Assembly (NCBI RefSeq): GCF_009731355.2
Contig: NZ_AP022810.1
Span: forward strand, 1,640,001 to 1,704,000
Reading direction: 5' to 3'
Source of the DNA: Desulfuromonas sp. AOP6
Lineage (GTDB): Bacteria; Desulfobacterota; Desulfuromonadia; Desulfuromonadales; SZUA-540
DNA length: 64,000 nucleotides
Position numbers and translations under genes: made by a program. Numbering within the stretch: the first letter of the stretch is position 1; each line of letters starts with the position of its first letter. The notes under the pieces were generated by a model. It saw only the letters and a list, made by a program, of their open reading frames with translations, had not been told where the DNA came from and made no database searches. Shown here in pieces: positions 18,192-29,033 of the stretch.

Positions 18192-19991
18192 ATGAACAAA
18201 GACCTGATTCGAAATTTCTCCATAATCGCCCATATCGACCATGGCAAGTCAACCCTCGCCGATCGCCTGCTCGAAGAGACGGGCACTCTCAGTGCTCGGG
18301 AAAAGACGGCTCAGTTTCTGGACAAAATGGATCTGGAAAAGGAACGTGGAATCACCATAAAGGCTCAGGCGGTACGTCTGAAATATAAGGCCGATGATGG
18401 GAAAGACTACATTCTCAACTTGATAGACACGCCCGGTCATGTCGACTTCACTTACGAAGTTAGCCGCTCTCTCTCCGCCTGTGAAGGGGCCTTGCTGGTT
18501 GTTGACGCCTCTCAGGGTGTCGAAGCACAGACTCTGGCCAATGTTTATCTGGCCATCGACCAGAACCTTGAAGTCTTCCCCGTACTCAACAAGATCGACC
18601 TTCCCAGCGCGGACCCGGAGAAGGTAAAGGAAGAAATTGAGGAAATAATTGGCCTCGACACTCGGGACGCCGTGGGGGCCAGCGCCAAGGAAGGGATCGG
18701 CATTCACGATATCCTGGAACAGATCGTTTCCAAAATACCGCCACCTCGCGGTGATGAAACTGCTCTCCTCAAGGCCCTCATTTTCGACTCCTGGTATGAC
18801 TCCTATCAGGGTGTCATTATTCTTGTCCGTGTGATGGAAGGAACCCTGAAGAAGGGCGACAAGATTCAGCTCATGTCGAACCGTAAAAGTTTCGAAGTGC
18901 TGAAGCTCGGAGTCTTTTCGCCCCACCCCCTGGAGATGCAATCGTTGTCGGCAGGTGAAGTCGGTTTCATGATCGCCGGCATCAAGGTCGTGCAGGACGC
19001 CAAGGTCGGCGATACGATCACCCATCTGCACCAGCCGGCAGCGGCAGCATTGCCTGGTTTCAAGGAAGTCAAACCCATGGTCTTTTCCGGTCTGTATCCC
19101 ATTGATACGGCCGATTATGATCTGCTACGGGACGCTTTGGAAAAGCTGCGGCTCAACGATTCTTCTTTTTCCTTTGAACCTGAAAACTCCCTCGCCCTGG
19201 GTTTTGGCTTTCGCTGTGGTTTCCTGGGGCTTCTCCATATGGAAATCATCCAGGAACGCCTCGAACGTGAATTTGGCGTCGATCTGATTACCACCGCGCC
19301 GACGGTTGTATACAAGGTCACGACGGTCAAGGGGGAACTTCTTCGGGTCGAGAGCGCCAACAAGCTGCCCGAGGTTCAGCACATCCAGATCATTGAAGAA
19401 CCGTTTATCCTCGCCTCCATTCACGTTCCCAATGAGTTTGTCGGCACGGTTCTGGCCCTGTGTGAAGAGAAGAGGGGCGTTCAGCGGGAAATCAAGTATT
19501 TGACCGCCAACCGCGTCATGGTGGTCTATGAATTGCCCCTCAATGAAATCGTTCTCGATTTTTACGACCGGCTCAAGTCCATTACCCGCGGTTACGCATC
19601 GTTCGATTATGAACATCTCGACTACCGTGAAAGCAAACTGGTGCGCCTCAATGTTCTTATCAATGGCGAAGCTGTCGATGCCCTGTCCCTGATTGTTCAT
19701 CAGGACAAAGCTCAGGCCCGTGGCCGTGACCTGGCTTCAAAAATGAAAGAATTCATTCCACGACAGCAATACGAAGTGGCCATACAGGCCGCCATCGGCA
19801 ACAAAGTTGTGGCCCGGGAGACTGTCAAGGCCCTGCGTAAAGACGTCACCGCCAAATGTTATGGCGGCGACATTACCAGGAAGCGTAAACTTCTGGAAAA
19901 GCAGAAGGAGGGTAAAAAAAGGATGAAACAGGTGGGCAGTGTCGAATTGCCCCAGGAAGCCTTTCTGGCGATTCTGAAAGTGAAAGAGTAA
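18192..19991 (+). CDS. lepA: Elongation factor 4 (back-translocating GTPase)
   Basis: 599 residues from the chosen start, the exact family size. GTPase motifs are [29 protein letters not shown] and NKIDLP, followed by the LepA-specific domains and the lysine/arginine-rich tail [22 protein letters not shown]4 acts on stalled ribosomes. The start at 18192 ([10 protein letters not shown]) matches the family, while an ATG at 18150 would add 14 unrelated residues. lepB follows five bases later, the classical lepA-lepB pairing. Confidence 0.97.
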   Translation: MNKDLIRNFSIIAHIDHGKSTLADRLLEETGTLSAREKTAQFLDKMDLEKERGITIKAQAVRLKYKADDGKDYILNLIDTPGHVDFTYEVSRSLSACEGALLVVDASQGVEAQTLANVYLAIDQNLEVFPVLNKIDLPSADPEKVKEEIEEIIGLDTRDAVGASAKEGIGIHDILEQIVSKIPPPRGDETALLKALIFDSWYDSYQGVIILVRVMEGTLKKGDKIQLMSNRKSFEVLKLGVFSPHPLEMQSLSAGEVGFMIAGIKVVQDAKVGDTITHLHQPAAAALPGFKEVKPMVFSGLYPIDTADYDLLRDALEKLRLNDSSFSFEPENSLALGFGFRCGFLGLLHMEIIQERLEREFGVDLITTAPTVVYKVTTVKGELLRVESANKLPEVQHIQIIEEPFILASIHVPNEFVGTVLALCEEKRGVQREIKYLTANRVMVVYELPLNEIVLDFYDRLKSITRGYASFDYEHLDYRESKLVRLNVLINGEAVDALSLIVHQDKAQARGRDLASKMKEFIPRQQYEVAIQAAIGNKVVARETVKALRKDVTAKCYGGDITRKRKLLEKQKEGKKRMKQVGSVELPQEAFLAILKVKE

Positions 19992-19996
19992 TAGAT

Positions 19997-20656
19997 ATGA
20001 CTTCATCTCCTGATACAGCCATCCAAGGCAAGGGGTCTAAATCCAAACTGCGCGAATACGCAGAGGCGTTGATCGTTGCTGCCATTCTGGCGCTGTTCAT
20101 CCGCACCTTTGTAGTTCAAGCCTTCAAGATCCCTTCCGGGTCCATGGAAGACACGCTGCTTATAGGCGATCATCTGCTGGTCAATAAATTTCTTTACGGT
20201 ATCAAGGTTCCTTTTACCGATAATCGCTTTTTAAGTATTCGCCACCCTGAGCGAGGGGACATCGTCGTTTTCGAATTTCCTGAGGACAAGGACAAGGGTT
20301 ATTTTCAGCGCCGCGATTTTATCAAACGCATTGTGGGCACACCTGGTGATGTGGTCGAAGTCCGCAACAAGCAGGTCTATCTCAACGGCAAGCCCTACAC
20401 TATCCCACAGGAAGTGCATAAAGAATCCGAAGTTCTTGGGGAAAAATACGGCCCTAGAGATTTCATGAAACCGGTAACGGTGCCTCAGGGTAAATATTTC
20501 GTCATGGGGGACAACCGTGATCGTTCCTACGACAGCCGTTTCTGGGGTTTTGTCGACGAAGAGGCGATCAAGGGAATGGCTTTCATTAAATATTGGTCTT
20601 GGGACCGGGATGATCTCAAACCACGCTGGAATCGCCTCGGCCGGCCGATCCATTAA
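19997..20656 (+). CDS. lepB: Signal peptidase I
   Basis: 219 residues. A single N-terminal membrane helix (LIVAAILALFIRTFVVQAF) precedes the catalytic serine in IPSGSMEDTLL and the catalytic lysine in FIKRIVGTPGD, with the conserved GDNRDRSYDSRFWG box near the C terminus. It cleaves signal peptides on the periplasmic face of the inner membrane. It is in an operon with lepA. Confidence 0.97.
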   Translation: MTSSPDTAIQGKGSKSKLREYAEALIVAAILALFIRTFVVQAFKIPSGSMEDTLLIGDHLLVNKFLYGIKVPFTDNRFLSIRHPERGDIVVFEFPEDKDKGYFQRRDFIKRIVGTPGDVVEVRNKQVYLNGKPYTIPQEVHKESEVLGEKYGPRDFMKPVTVPQGKYFVMGDNRDRSYDSRFWGFVDEEAIKGMAFIKYWSWDRDDLKPRWNRLGRPIH

Positions 20657-20683
20657 AACTCCGCCCCGTCCGAAAATTTACCG

Positions 20684-20711
20684 TTGACTTAGGTGGTGGT
20701 CTCCTGATAAA
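20684..20711 (+). promoter_or_regulatory. Likely promoter of the pyr operon
   Basis: TTGACT at 20684-20689 and GATAAA at 20706-20711 are 16 bases apart, giving a sigma-70-like pair. Transcription would start about 20718 and so include the PyrR-binding hairpin and the attenuator below. Confidence 0.5.
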
Positions 20712-20738
20712 GTCCTGAAAATTTGGTTTTTAAACGTC

Positions 20739-20771
20739 CCTTTTAAGTTAATCCTGAGAGATTAGCAAAGG
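20739..20771 (+). promoter_or_regulatory. PyrR-binding RNA hairpin (pyrimidine attenuation element)
   Basis: The leader folds into a lower stem CCTTT/AAAGG, an internal loop, an upper stem TAATC/GATTA and a six-base terminal loop CTGAGA. This loop fits the PyrR-binding consensus CNGNGA, and the region also fits the wider consensus (A-R-U-C-C-N-G-N-G-A-G) with one changed base. In Bacillus-type systems PyrR with UMP binds such a hairpin and so favours the downstream terminator. It lies 110 bases before pyrR, which encodes the predicted ligand protein. Confidence 0.8.
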
Positions 20772-20807
20772 TGGCCCATGCAAAACAGCGATCTGCTTAT
20801 CAATTAC

Positions 20808-20849
20808 AAAGGTACCTTTCCGTCACTGAACGGATAGGTACCTTTTTTT
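20808..20849 (+). terminator. Attenuator terminator ahead of pyrR
   Basis: A long stem (AAAGGTACCT with AGGTACCTTT, then TCCGT/ACGGA inside) ends in seven T residues, 31 bases before the pyrR start. It lies between promoter and first gene, so it must be conditional. With the PyrR hairpin 37 bases upstream it forms a transcription attenuator for the whole pyr operon. The antiterminator pairing was not resolved by eye. Confidence 0.85.
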
Positions 20850-20880
20850 GTACGTCAGTCCGAAAAAGGGGGGCCATTAC

Positions 20881-21417
20881 ATGACCAAAACAGCGACAAC
20901 TATCATGGACGGTGCCGGCATCGGCCGGGCCTTGACAAGAATCTCCCATGAGATCCTTGAGCACAACAAAGGCACTGAGAAACTGGCTCTGATCGGAATC
21001 CGTACCGGCGGAGACCATCTGGCCAAACTCATTCGCGCCCGCATCGCTGAAATCGAGGGCGTCGAGGTTCCTCTCGGGGTCATGGATGTCACCATGTATC
21101 GCGACGATCTAAGATCAAGAGGCAGCCTCCCCCTTGGGAAGACCGACATTTCTTTTCCCCTTGATGATGTCCGTGTTGTCCTCATCGACGACGTCCTTTT
21201 CACCGGTCGCACCATTCGGGCAGCTATGGACGCCTTGATGGACCTGGGGCGGCCCAGAAGCATCCAGCTCGCCGTTCTCGTCGATCGGGGGCATCGTGAG
21301 TTGCCTATCCGTCCCGACTATATTGGCCGCAACGTGCCTACCTCGCGGGAAGAAAAGGTCCAGGTCGAATTTGATGACGCGTCGATTCCGGTTGAAGTCC
21401 GGCTTTTGAAACCATAA
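20881..21417 (+). CDS. pyrR: Bifunctional pyr operon regulator / uracil phosphoribosyltransferase
   Basis: 178 residues from an ATG ten bases after a G-rich ribosome site (AAAGGGGGG). It has the PRPP-binding signature [21 protein letters not shown], an N-terminal [11 protein letters not shown] and the PyrR-typical [10 protein letters not shown]. It binds the leader hairpin of its own operon to lower expression when UMP is plentiful and has weak uracil phosphoribosyltransferase activity. It is first in the pyrR-pyrB-pyrC-carA-carB order. Confidence 0.96.
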   Translation: MTKTATTIMDGAGIGRALTRISHEILEHNKGTEKLALIGIRTGGDHLAKLIRARIAEIEGVEVPLGVMDVTMYRDDLRSRGSLPLGKTDISFPLDDVRVVLIDDVLFTGRTIRAAMDALMDLGRPRSIQLAVLVDRGHRELPIRPDYIGRNVPTSREEKVQVEFDDASIPVEVRLLKP

Positions 21418-21435
21418 TTTTCCAGGGGGTCCGTC

Positions 21436-22380
21436 ATGGCTTTTCCACACAAGCATATTCTTGGCACGGAGCAACTTTCCAAAGAAGACATCATCCAGAT
21501 TCTCGATACAGCGGAAAGTTTCCGGGAAATCAATTCCCGCGCCATCAAAAAAGTGCCGACCCTGCGGGGAAAAACGATCGTCAACCTTTTCTACGAGGCC
21601 AGCACTCGCACCCGCACTTCCTTTGAAATTGCTGGCAAACGGCTCTCCGCTGATACTATCAATATCAGCGCCAGTTCCTCATCCGTGGTCAAAGGGGAAA
21701 CCCTCGAAGATACCGCCCGCAACATTGAAGCCATGAAGCCGGATATCATCGTCATGCGCCATTCGGCCTCGGGCGCACCGAACTATCTGGCCAAGCGCCT
21801 GAACTGCTCGGTGATCAATGCCGGTGACGGGGCTCATGAGCACCCGAGCCAGGCGCTGCTTGACCTGCTCACTATCCGTCAGCACAAGGGCAGGATAGAG
21901 GGGCTCAAGGTCGCCATCATCGGCGACATCGCCCACAGCCGGGTGGCGCGCTCGGATCTCTACGCCCTGATCAAGATGGGCGCCACTGTTCGACTGGCCG
22001 GTCCCGGCACCATGATTCCTCCCGGCATCGAACGACTTGGCGCCGAGGTCTATACAGATATCAACCAGGCTCTGGAGGGGGCCGATGTCATCATGATGCT
22101 GCGCATCCAGTTGGAGCGTCAAGGCAAAACACTGCTCCCCACGTTGCGTGAATACGCGCGCTTTTACGGCCTGAATAAAGACAATCTTAAGCTCGCCCAA
22201 AAGGATGCCATCATCATGCACCCCGGCCCCATGAATCGGGGTGTCGAGATTTCATCTATCGTCGCCGATGGCGATCAGAACGTCATCTTGGATCAGGTTG
22301 AAAACGGCGTCGCTGTTCGTATGGCCCTGCTGTACCTGGTTGCTGGCGGGGATGCCGGCGAAGGATCGCCTGACGCCTGA
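21436..22380 (+). CDS. pyrB: Aspartate carbamoyltransferase catalytic subunit
   Basis: 314 residues. The carbamoyl-phosphate site is in [19 protein letters not shown], further active-site residues are in [12 protein letters not shown] and [17 protein letters not shown], and the C-terminal aspartate-binding block is [12 protein letters not shown]. It joins carbamoyl phosphate and aspartate, the committed step of pyrimidine synthesis. No pyrI regulatory subunit is present, which fits control by PyrR attenuation rather than allostery. Confidence 0.97.
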   Translation: MAFPHKHILGTEQLSKEDIIQILDTAESFREINSRAIKKVPTLRGKTIVNLFYEASTRTRTSFEIAGKRLSADTINISASSSSVVKGETLEDTARNIEAMKPDIIVMRHSASGAPNYLAKRLNCSVINAGDGAHEHPSQALLDLLTIRQHKGRIEGLKVAIIGDIAHSRVARSDLYALIKMGATVRLAGPGTMIPPGIERLGAEVYTDINQALEGADVIMMLRIQLERQGKTLLPTLREYARFYGLNKDNLKLAQKDAIIMHPGPMNRGVEISSIVADGDQNVILDQVENGVAVRMALLYLVAGGDAGEGSPDA

Positions 22381-22417
22381 TAATAAGCAAGTTTATTACC
22401 CATATAGCGAGGTGAAA

Positions 22418-23695
22418 ATGGATATATTGATCAAGAACGGCCGCGTTATCGACCCAGGCAATAAAGTGGATCAGCAGTTGGATGTACTTATTCGTGACGG
22501 CAAGATTGCCCGTATCGACAAGGAGATATCAGGCGGAGAGGTCCGAGTTCTTGACGCCAAGGGATGCCTCGTCGTGCCGGGCCTGGTGGATATGCATGTC
22601 CATCTGCGTGACCCCGGTCTGGAGTACAAAGAGGACATCGTCAGTGGGACTCGTGCCGCGGCAGCGGGAGGCTTTACTTCGGTGGCCTGCATGCCCAACA
22701 CCAAGCCCGTCAACGACAACAAGGCGGTCACTCTTTATATTCGCAACAAGGCCAAAGAAGAAGGTTTCGCCAATGTCTTCCCCATTGGCGCCATCACCAA
22801 GGGGCAGAAGGGGGAATCGCTTTCGGAAATTGGCGAACTCAAGGAAGCCGGCTGCGTCGGCCTCTCGGATGACGGTGTCCCCGTTGGCAGTGGTGAAATG
22901 ATGCGCCGGGCCATGGAATATGCTCGCCCTTTTGGGCTGCCAATTATAAGCCACGCCGAAGATCTCTCCCTCGTGGGGGAAGGGGTTATGAACGACGGTT
23001 TCGTGGCAACGGAACTGGGGCTCAAAGGTATTCCCTGGGTCGCGGAAGATGCCGCCACGGCTCGCGAAGTGATGCTCTGCGAGTTCACCGGCGCCCGTTT
23101 GCATGTTGCTCACGTTTCGACGCGCGGTTCTGTTGAGATCGTGCGTGCCGCCAAAAAACGTGGCGTGAATGTTACCTGCGAGGCTACTCCGCATCACTTC
23201 ACCCTGACTGAAGAAGCGGTGCGCGGGTACGACACCAACGCCAAAATGAATCCGCCCCTGCGCACCGCCGATGATGTGGCGGCCATTCGCGAAGGTCTCG
23301 CCGATGGTACGATCGATGCCATCGCCACGGATCACGCTCCTCATCACTATGATGAAAAAAACGTGGAGTTCAATATTGCTCTCAACGGCATTGTGGGATT
23401 GGAAACCGCCTTGCCTCTGACCCTTCGCCTGGTCGAGGATGGTGTCCTCTCTCTGAACCAGGCCATCTCCCTGCTGACCGACCGGCCCGCCCGAATCCTT
23501 GGTCTCAATCGGGGTACACTTTCTGTAGGGTCCCCGGCGGATGTCACCGTTATTGACCCCTCTGACAAATGGGTTATCGATGCCAGTCGCTTTGAATCTA
23601 AGAGTCGAAACACCCCTTTTGGTGGCTGGAATGTCAAGGGTAGGGCTCTATACACGATTTGTGGCGGACGTGTTACGTTCGAAAATAAATTATAA
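22418..23695 (+). CDS. pyrC: Dihydroorotase
   Basis: 425 residues. Zinc ligands are in [18 protein letters not shown], the central lysine/His region is in [13 protein letters not shown] and [11 protein letters not shown], and the conserved C-terminal site is [16 protein letters not shown]. This is the type I (TIM-barrel) dihydroorotase that cyclises carbamoyl aspartate. The start at 22418 has GCGAGG upstream and matches the family N terminus ([16 protein letters not shown]). An upstream in-frame ATG inside pyrB is not credible. Confidence 0.97.
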   Translation: MDILIKNGRVIDPGNKVDQQLDVLIRDGKIARIDKEISGGEVRVLDAKGCLVVPGLVDMHVHLRDPGLEYKEDIVSGTRAAAAGGFTSVACMPNTKPVNDNKAVTLYIRNKAKEEGFANVFPIGAITKGQKGESLSEIGELKEAGCVGLSDDGVPVGSGEMMRRAMEYARPFGLPIISHAEDLSLVGEGVMNDGFVATELGLKGIPWVAEDAATAREVMLCEFTGARLHVAHVSTRGSVEIVRAAKKRGVNVTCEATPHHFTLTEEAVRGYDTNAKMNPPLRTADDVAAIREGLADGTIDAIATDHAPHHYDEKNVEFNIALNGIVGLETALPLTLRLVEDGVLSLNQAISLLTDRPARILGLNRGTLSVGSPADVTVIDPSDKWVIDASRFESKSRNTPFGGWNVKGRALYTICGGRVTFENKL

Positions 23696-23748
23696 GATCA
23701 GTAAGTTAAACTTATTTATTAAAGTTGTTTCTAGGGAGTTTTGCAGCT

Positions 23749-24870
23749 ATGAAAGCTATTCTGGCTCTTGCCGATGGCAGGGTCTTTCACGGTAAAAGCT
23801 TCGGCGCACCGGGTGAGGTAACGGGAGAGGTTGTTTTCAACACCAGCATGAGCGGCTATCAGGAAATATTGACAGACCCTTCCTACCGGGGCGAAATCGT
23901 CACCATGACCTATCCGCTCATCGGCAACTGTGGTGTCAATCCCGAGGATGTCGAGTCGTCACGACCTCATCTTGCTGGCTTTATCGTTAAGGAAGCCTGC
24001 GAAGCGCCGAGCAATTGGCGCTCTACCCTGTCCCTGGACGCCTATCTGAAAGAAAACGGGATTGTCGGCATCCAGGGCATCGATACCCGCGCCCTGGTTC
24101 GACATATTCGAGACAAGGGGGCACAGGCGGGCATTATTTCCTCCCTTGATCAGGACCCGGAGAGTCTCGTTGAAAAGGCTCGCAAGGCTCCGTCTATTGT
24201 CGGCAGGGATCTGGTCAGGGAAGTCACCTGTCAAAAGCCCTATGAATGGACGGAAGGGGGCTGGGATCTGGAGACGGGTTATCGGCAGGCTGATATTTCT
24301 CCCAAGTATCATGTCGTCGCCTACGATTTCGGGATCAAGCGCAATATTCTACGCAATCTGGTGGATGCGTACTGCCGCGTTACCGTCGTGCCTGCCGACA
24401 CACCGGCCGAAGAGGTGCTTCGCTTAAATCCCGACGGCATCTTTTTGAGCAATGGCCCTGGTGACCCCGAGCCCATTACCTATGCGCAGGAGAACATTCG
24501 AAAGCTTCTTGGGAAAAAACCGATTTTCGGAATCTGTCTGGGTCACCAACTGTTGGCTATTGCCATGGGCGGCAAGACCTACAAACTCAAGTTTGGGCAC
24601 CGCGGTGGCAACCAGCCTGTGCGGCGAGACGAAACGGGTAGGGTGGAAATTACCTCGCAAAACCACGGTTTTGCCGTGGATGCGGCTTCCATCAAGGACA
24701 CTGCCATAATTACCCACATCAATCTGAACGACGATACGGTGGAAGGACTTGCCCATTCCACCTCTCAGGCATTTTCGGTGCAGTACCACCCCGAAGCTTC
24801 TCCGGGACCACACGATGCGCGGTATCTTTTCGCCAAGTTCGTGGACATGATGGCTCAATCAAAAAACTGA
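23749..24870 (+). CDS. carA: Carbamoyl-phosphate synthase small subunit
   Basis: 373 residues. The N-terminal CPSase domain starts [19 protein letters not shown], and the class I glutaminase half has the nucleophile cysteine in [13 protein letters not shown] and the catalytic His/Glu in [12 protein letters not shown]. It supplies ammonia to carB. The start has AGGGAG ten bases upstream. Confidence 0.97.
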   Translation: MKAILALADGRVFHGKSFGAPGEVTGEVVFNTSMSGYQEILTDPSYRGEIVTMTYPLIGNCGVNPEDVESSRPHLAGFIVKEACEAPSNWRSTLSLDAYLKENGIVGIQGIDTRALVRHIRDKGAQAGIISSLDQDPESLVEKARKAPSIVGRDLVREVTCQKPYEWTEGGWDLETGYRQADISPKYHVVAYDFGIKRNILRNLVDAYCRVTVVPADTPAEEVLRLNPDGIFLSNGPGDPEPITYAQENIRKLLGKKPIFGICLGHQLLAIAMGGKTYKLKFGHRGGNQPVRRDETGRVEITSQNHGFAVDAASIKDTAIITHINLNDDTVEGLAHSTSQAFSVQYHPEASPGPHDARYLFAKFVDMMAQSKN

Positions 24871-24973
24871 AATCAGCGAATGCCTGATAGCGTTCGCGCT
24901 TTCAACACGATACACCGGTTCACAAATATTACAGACATTACCAAACACCGACTACCCAATAAGGGATTTCAAT

Positions 24974-27900
24974 ATGCCCAAGCGTACAGACATCAAAAAA
25001 ATACTCATCATCGGCGCCGGCCCGATCGTCATTGGGCAGGCCTGCGAGTTTGACTATTCCGGCACTCAGGCTTGTAAAGCGCTCAAGGAGGAGGGATACA
25101 CTGTCGTTCTCCTCAACTCCAATCCGGCGACCATTATGACCGACCCGGGTTTTGCCGATCGTACCTACGTGGAACCGGTTACACCTGAAGTTCTGGCGCG
25201 CATCATCGAAAAGGAGCGCCCCGACGCGTTGCTGCCCACCCTGGGTGGGCAGACGGCTCTCAACACCGCCGTCGCCGTAGCCAAAAACGGCACCCTGGAA
25301 AAATACGGGGTGGAATTGATCGGGGCTAAGCTGCCGGCCATCGAAAAAGCCGAAGATCGCACCCTGTTCAAACAGGCTATGGAGAAAATCGGGGTTCCTG
25401 TTCCTCGCTCCGGCCTGGCGCACAATTTTCAGGAGGCGATGGAGATTATCGAACAAGTCAAGTTTCCAGCCATTATCCGCCCCTCCTTTACGCTGGGGGG
25501 CACTGGTGGCGGCATCGCCTACAATATGGAAGAATATGAATCCATGGCCATGGCCGGCATCGATGCCTCGCCGACCAATGAAGTCCTGGTGGAAGAATCT
25601 GTAATTGGATGGAAAGAATATGAACTTGAGGTCATGCGCGACCTCGCTGACAACGTGGTGATCATCTGTTCTATCGAGAATCTTGATCCCATGGGGGTCC
25701 ACACGGGAGATTCCATCACTGTCGCTCCGGCGCAAACCCTGACCGACAAGGAGTATCAGCTTCTCCGGGATGCATCCATTAAAATTATTCGTGAAATCGG
25801 CGTCGAAACGGGAGGGTCCAATATACAGTTTGGTATCAATCCCGCTGACGGCCGCATGGTCGTGATCGAGATGAATCCCCGGGTTTCCCGTTCTTCGGCC
25901 CTGGCTTCGAAAGCTACCGGTTTCCCTATCGCCAAAATCGCCGCCAAGCTTTCCGTCGGCTACACCCTTGACGAAATCCCCAATGATATCACCAGGGAGA
26001 CTCTGGCCTCCTTCGAGCCGACTATCGACTACGTCGTGACCAAGATCCCGCGGTTCACCTTTGAAAAATTTCCGCAGGCGGACGCCACCCTGACGACCCA
26101 GATGAAATCCGTCGGCGAAGTCATGGCTATCGGCCGAACCTTCAAGGAAAGCCTGCAAAAAGCCTTAAGGTCATTGGAAATCGACTCCCACGGCTTTGAG
26201 AGTCGTCTGTTTGATCTTGCTGCGGATCAGCGGCGGGCCCTGTCTGCCGAGGAGGAAGATATTCTGCGCGGCAAACTCCGGACTCCCGGATGGGATCGCC
26301 TCTGGTATGTTGCCGATGCTTTTCGCGCCGGCTTCAGCCTGGAGGAGATTCATCAACTGACCTATATCGACCCCTGGTTTTTGCACAATATTCAGCAGAT
26401 CCTCGCCATGGAAGATATTCTTCTGAGTCAGCGGAAAAAGGGCATCAGACAGGGGGACGAAGTCAAGGAACTCCTGCGCGCCGCCAAGCAATACGGGTTT
26501 TCCGACAAGCGCCTGGCGACCCTCTGGGGGGTTACGGAGAACGACCTCAGGCAGATACGTCTTGGATTGGGCATCCGCCCCGTATATAAGCGTGTCGACA
26601 CCTGCGGAGCGGAGTTCGAGGCCTATACTCCCTATCTCTATTCTTGTTATGAAACCGAATGCGAAGCCGAACCAACGGACCGTAAAAAAGTGATGATTCT
26701 CGGTGGTGGGCCCAACCGGATCGGACAAGGGATCGAATTCGACTATTGCTGCGTTCACGGCGTCTTTGCTCTGGTCAAAGACGGTTATGAAACCATCATG
26801 GTAAACTGCAATCCCGAAACGGTGTCTACGGACTATGACACCTCTGACCGCCTATATTTCGAACCGTTGACCCTGGAAGATGTTCTTGAAATCGTTGAGG
26901 TGGAAAAACCTGTCGGCGTCATCGTCCAATTCGGCGGGCAGACGCCCCTGAAGCTCGCTGTGGCCCTGGAGAAGGCAGGCGTTCCTATCATCGGCACATC
27001 CCCTGACGCCATCGACCGCGCCGAAGACCGTGAACGCTTCCAGGCTCTTCTGCATAAGCTCGATCTTCTGCAGCCGGAAAACGGTATTGCCCGCTCCGTA
27101 GAAGAGTCAGAAAAAATAGCCGACCGTATAGGTTATCCGGTAGTCGTGCGTCCTTCTTATGTTCTTGGCGGCCGGGCCATGGAAATTGTCTACAGCGCCG
27201 AACAGCTCCGAAATTACATGAAATATGCCGTCGAGGCCTCACCGGAACATCCCATCCTTATCGATAAATTTCTGGAAGAGGCCATCGAGGTCGATGTCGA
27301 TGCTCTTTCGGACGGCAGAGACGTTATTATCGGTGGCATCATGCAGCACATTGAGGAAGCCGGGATCCACTCAGGAGATTCGGCCTGCGCGCTACCACCG
27401 TTTTCCCTGGCCCCTGAAGTTTTGGATGAAATCAGGAGGCAGACCGTTGAACTTGCCCTTGAATTGAATGTGGTAGGATTGATGAACATTCAGTACGCCG
27501 TCAAGGGGCAAACGATATATCTGCTCGAAGTCAATCCCCGCGCCAGTCGGACCGTTCCCTTCGTCTCCAAAGCGACCGGACGCCCTCTGGCCCAGATCGC
27601 CGCCCGGATCATGGCCGGGAAAAGTCTGCGGGAACTTGACATCTCCGGTGAGATTGTTCCTCAGCATACGGCCGTTAAAGAGTCCGTCTTTCCCTTTGTT
27701 AAATTTCCTGGCGTTGATACTCTTTTAGGCCCTGAAATGAAATCGACCGGGGAGGTCATGGGCCTGGACATGGACTTCGGCAAAGCCTTCGCCAAAGCAC
27801 AGTTGGCGGCTGGCGTGAAGCTTCCGCTGACAGGAAAAGTTTTCATCAGCGTCAAAGATGCCGACAAAAAGGCCATTTTGGAGCCTGCCCGCAAGCTGGC

Positions 27901-28231
27901 TACGGCAGGATTTGAATTGGTGGCAACGGCGGGGACAGCCAGTTTTCTGAAGGAAAAGGGCATCCCTGTTCAGAGGATCAACAAGGTTAAGGAAGGGAGA
28001 CCTCATTGCGTTGACGCGATCAAGAGTCATGAAATCGCGATGGTTTTCAATACGACTTTTGGTGCTCAATCCGTTGCCGACTCCTATTCGATAAGGCGAT
28101 CGTCCCTTATGTACAACGTGGCTTATTACACGACCGTTGCCGGCATGATCGCCGCCGTGGATGGTATTTTGGCCATGAAGAGAGAAACTCTTGACGTAAA
28201 ACCTCTTCAAGAGTATCATTTTGGCCAGTGA
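24974..28231 (+). CDS. carB: Carbamoyl-phosphate synthase large subunit
   Basis: 1085 residues, full length. Two ATP-grasp halves are each marked by [15 protein letters not shown]-type or [20 protein letters not shown] nucleotide motifs. A C-terminal MGS-like regulatory domain ([18 protein letters not shown]) is followed by the sequence [19 protein letters not shown]. It makes carbamoyl phosphate from bicarbonate, ammonia and two ATP, shared by pyrimidine and arginine synthesis. It closes the pyr operon, followed by a terminator. Confidence 0.98.
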   Translation: MPKRTDIKKILIIGAGPIVIGQACEFDYSGTQACKALKEEGYTVVLLNSNPATIMTDPGFADRTYVEPVTPEVLARIIEKERPDALLPTLGGQTALNTAVAVAKNGTLEKYGVELIGAKLPAIEKAEDRTLFKQAMEKIGVPVPRSGLAHNFQEAMEIIEQVKFPAIIRPSFTLGGTGGGIAYNMEEYESMAMAGIDASPTNEVLVEESVIGWKEYELEVMRDLADNVVIICSIENLDPMGVHTGDSITVAPAQTLTDKEYQLLRDASIKIIREIGVETGGSNIQFGINPADGRMVVIEMNPRVSRSSALASKATGFPIAKIAAKLSVGYTLDEIPNDITRETLASFEPTIDYVVTKIPRFTFEKFPQADATLTTQMKSVGEVMAIGRTFKESLQKALRSLEIDSHGFESRLFDLAADQRRALSAEEEDILRGKLRTPGWDRLWYVADAFRAGFSLEEIHQLTYIDPWFLHNIQQILAMEDILLSQRKKGIRQGDEVKELLRAAKQYGFSDKRLATLWGVTENDLRQIRLGLGIRPVYKRVDTCGAEFEAYTPYLYSCYETECEAEPTDRKKVMILGGGPNRIGQGIEFDYCCVHGVFALVKDGYETIMVNCNPETVSTDYDTSDRLYFEPLTLEDVLEIVEVEKPVGVIVQFGGQTPLKLAVALEKAGVPIIGTSPDAIDRAEDRERFQALLHKLDLLQPENGIARSVEESEKIADRIGYPVVVRPSYVLGGRAMEIVYSAEQLRNYMKYAVEASPEHPILIDKFLEEAIEVDVDALSDGRDVIIGGIMQHIEEAGIHSGDSACALPPFSLAPEVLDEIRRQTVELALELNVVGLMNIQYAVKGQTIYLLEVNPRASRTVPFVSKATGRPLAQIAARIMAGKSLRELDISGEIVPQHTAVKESVFPFVKFPGVDTLLGPEMKSTGEVMGLDMDFGKAFAKAQLAAGVKLPLTGKVFISVKDADKKAILEPARKLATAGFELVATAGTASFLKEKGIPVQRINKVKEGRPHCVDAIKSHEIAMVFNTTFGAQSVADSYSIRRSSLMYNVAYYTTVAGMIAAVDGILAMKRETLDVKPLQEYHFGQ

Positions 28232-28272
28232 CAGCCTGAAGACAGGCCTGGCAAAACAACAAAACATCTTTT

Positions 28273-28302
28273 TCGGGCGGGGTAACCCGCCCGATGATTT
28301 TT
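28273..28302 (+). terminator. Intrinsic terminator after carB
   Basis: Stem TCGGGCGGG/CCCGCCCGA with loop GTAA, then a T run after TGA. It ends the pyrimidine operon 42 bases after carB and before greA. Confidence 0.88.
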
Positions 28303-28328
28303 TAAGGAGCGAAAAGGATCAAGGATTC

Positions 28329-28805
28329 ATGAATGACTCAGTACCCATGACTCGTGAAGGCTATCAGCGCCTCCAGGAAGAACTCAAAAATCTTATTCGT
28401 GTCGAGCGTCCTAAAGTCGTCCAGGATATTGCCGAAGCGCGTGGCCACGGAGACCTTTCGGAAAACGCCGAATACGACGCGGCCAAGAACCGCCAAGGAT
28501 TCATTGAAGGGCGCATCAAGGAGCTCAACGACAAAATTGCCAGGGCCCAGGTTATCAACCCGGCGGAACTCGACAGCGACAAGGTGGTCTTTGGAGCCAA
28601 AGTAACCCTCTTCGACGTTGATTCCGGGATTGAAACTACCTACCAGCTTGTCGGTGAAGATGAAGCCGATATCAAGTTCGGTAAAATATCCATCACTTCG
28701 CCCGTCGGTAAGGCCCTGATAGGTCATCAACTCGATGATGAGGTGCGCATTAAAGTTCCCTCAGGTCTTAAGGTCTACGAAATCATCGATATCAAATACG
28801 AATAG
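28329..28805 (+). CDS. greA: Transcription elongation factor GreA
   Basis: 158 residues. An N-terminal coiled coil starts MTREGYQRLQEELKNL, the family signature is EARGHGDLSENAEYDAAKNRQG (the acidic tip is in the DLSENAEYD region), and the C-terminal FKBP-like domain ends PSGLKVYEIIDIKY. It rescues backtracked RNA polymerase. The start at 28329 follows AAAAGGA. It is followed at once by a DUF1858 gene and recG. Confidence 0.96.
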   Translation: MNDSVPMTREGYQRLQEELKNLIRVERPKVVQDIAEARGHGDLSENAEYDAAKNRQGFIEGRIKELNDKIARAQVINPAELDSDKVVFGAKVTLFDVDSGIETTYQLVGEDEADIKFGKISITSPVGKALIGHQLDDEVRIKVPSGLKVYEIIDIKYE

Positions 28806-28816
28806 TGGAGGAAAAT

Positions 28817-29020
28817 ATGAGTGCCAAAGTAAACAAAGACATGACTTTTCATCAAGTTCTGCAGATGAGCCCCGAAGTGGCCAATGTGCTTCGCAAATAC
28901 AATCTTGGGTGCGTCGGCTGCATGGGCGCCATGAATGAGACCCTTGAGCAGGGCTGCATTGCCCATGGACTGGACGTCAACGACATCCTCAGAGACCTGA
29001 ACGCCCTTTTCGCTGAATAG
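28817..29020 (+). CDS. DUF1858 domain protein, small (second copy)
   Basis: 67 residues, one DUF1858 domain (MTFHQVLQMSPEVANVLRKYNLGC) with cysteines in LGCVGCMGA and a third in LEQGCIAHG, the usual spacing for the family. The role is unproven, and the cysteines hint at iron-sulfur or redox binding. It starts 11 bases after greA with GGAGG ahead of the ATG and is probably co-transcribed with greA and recG. Compare the copy at 11219-11413. Confidence 0.87.
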   Translation: MSAKVNKDMTFHQVLQMSPEVANVLRKYNLGCVGCMGAMNETLEQGCIAHGLDVNDILRDLNALFAE

Positions 29021-29033
29021 GGGGGGAGGGGAG

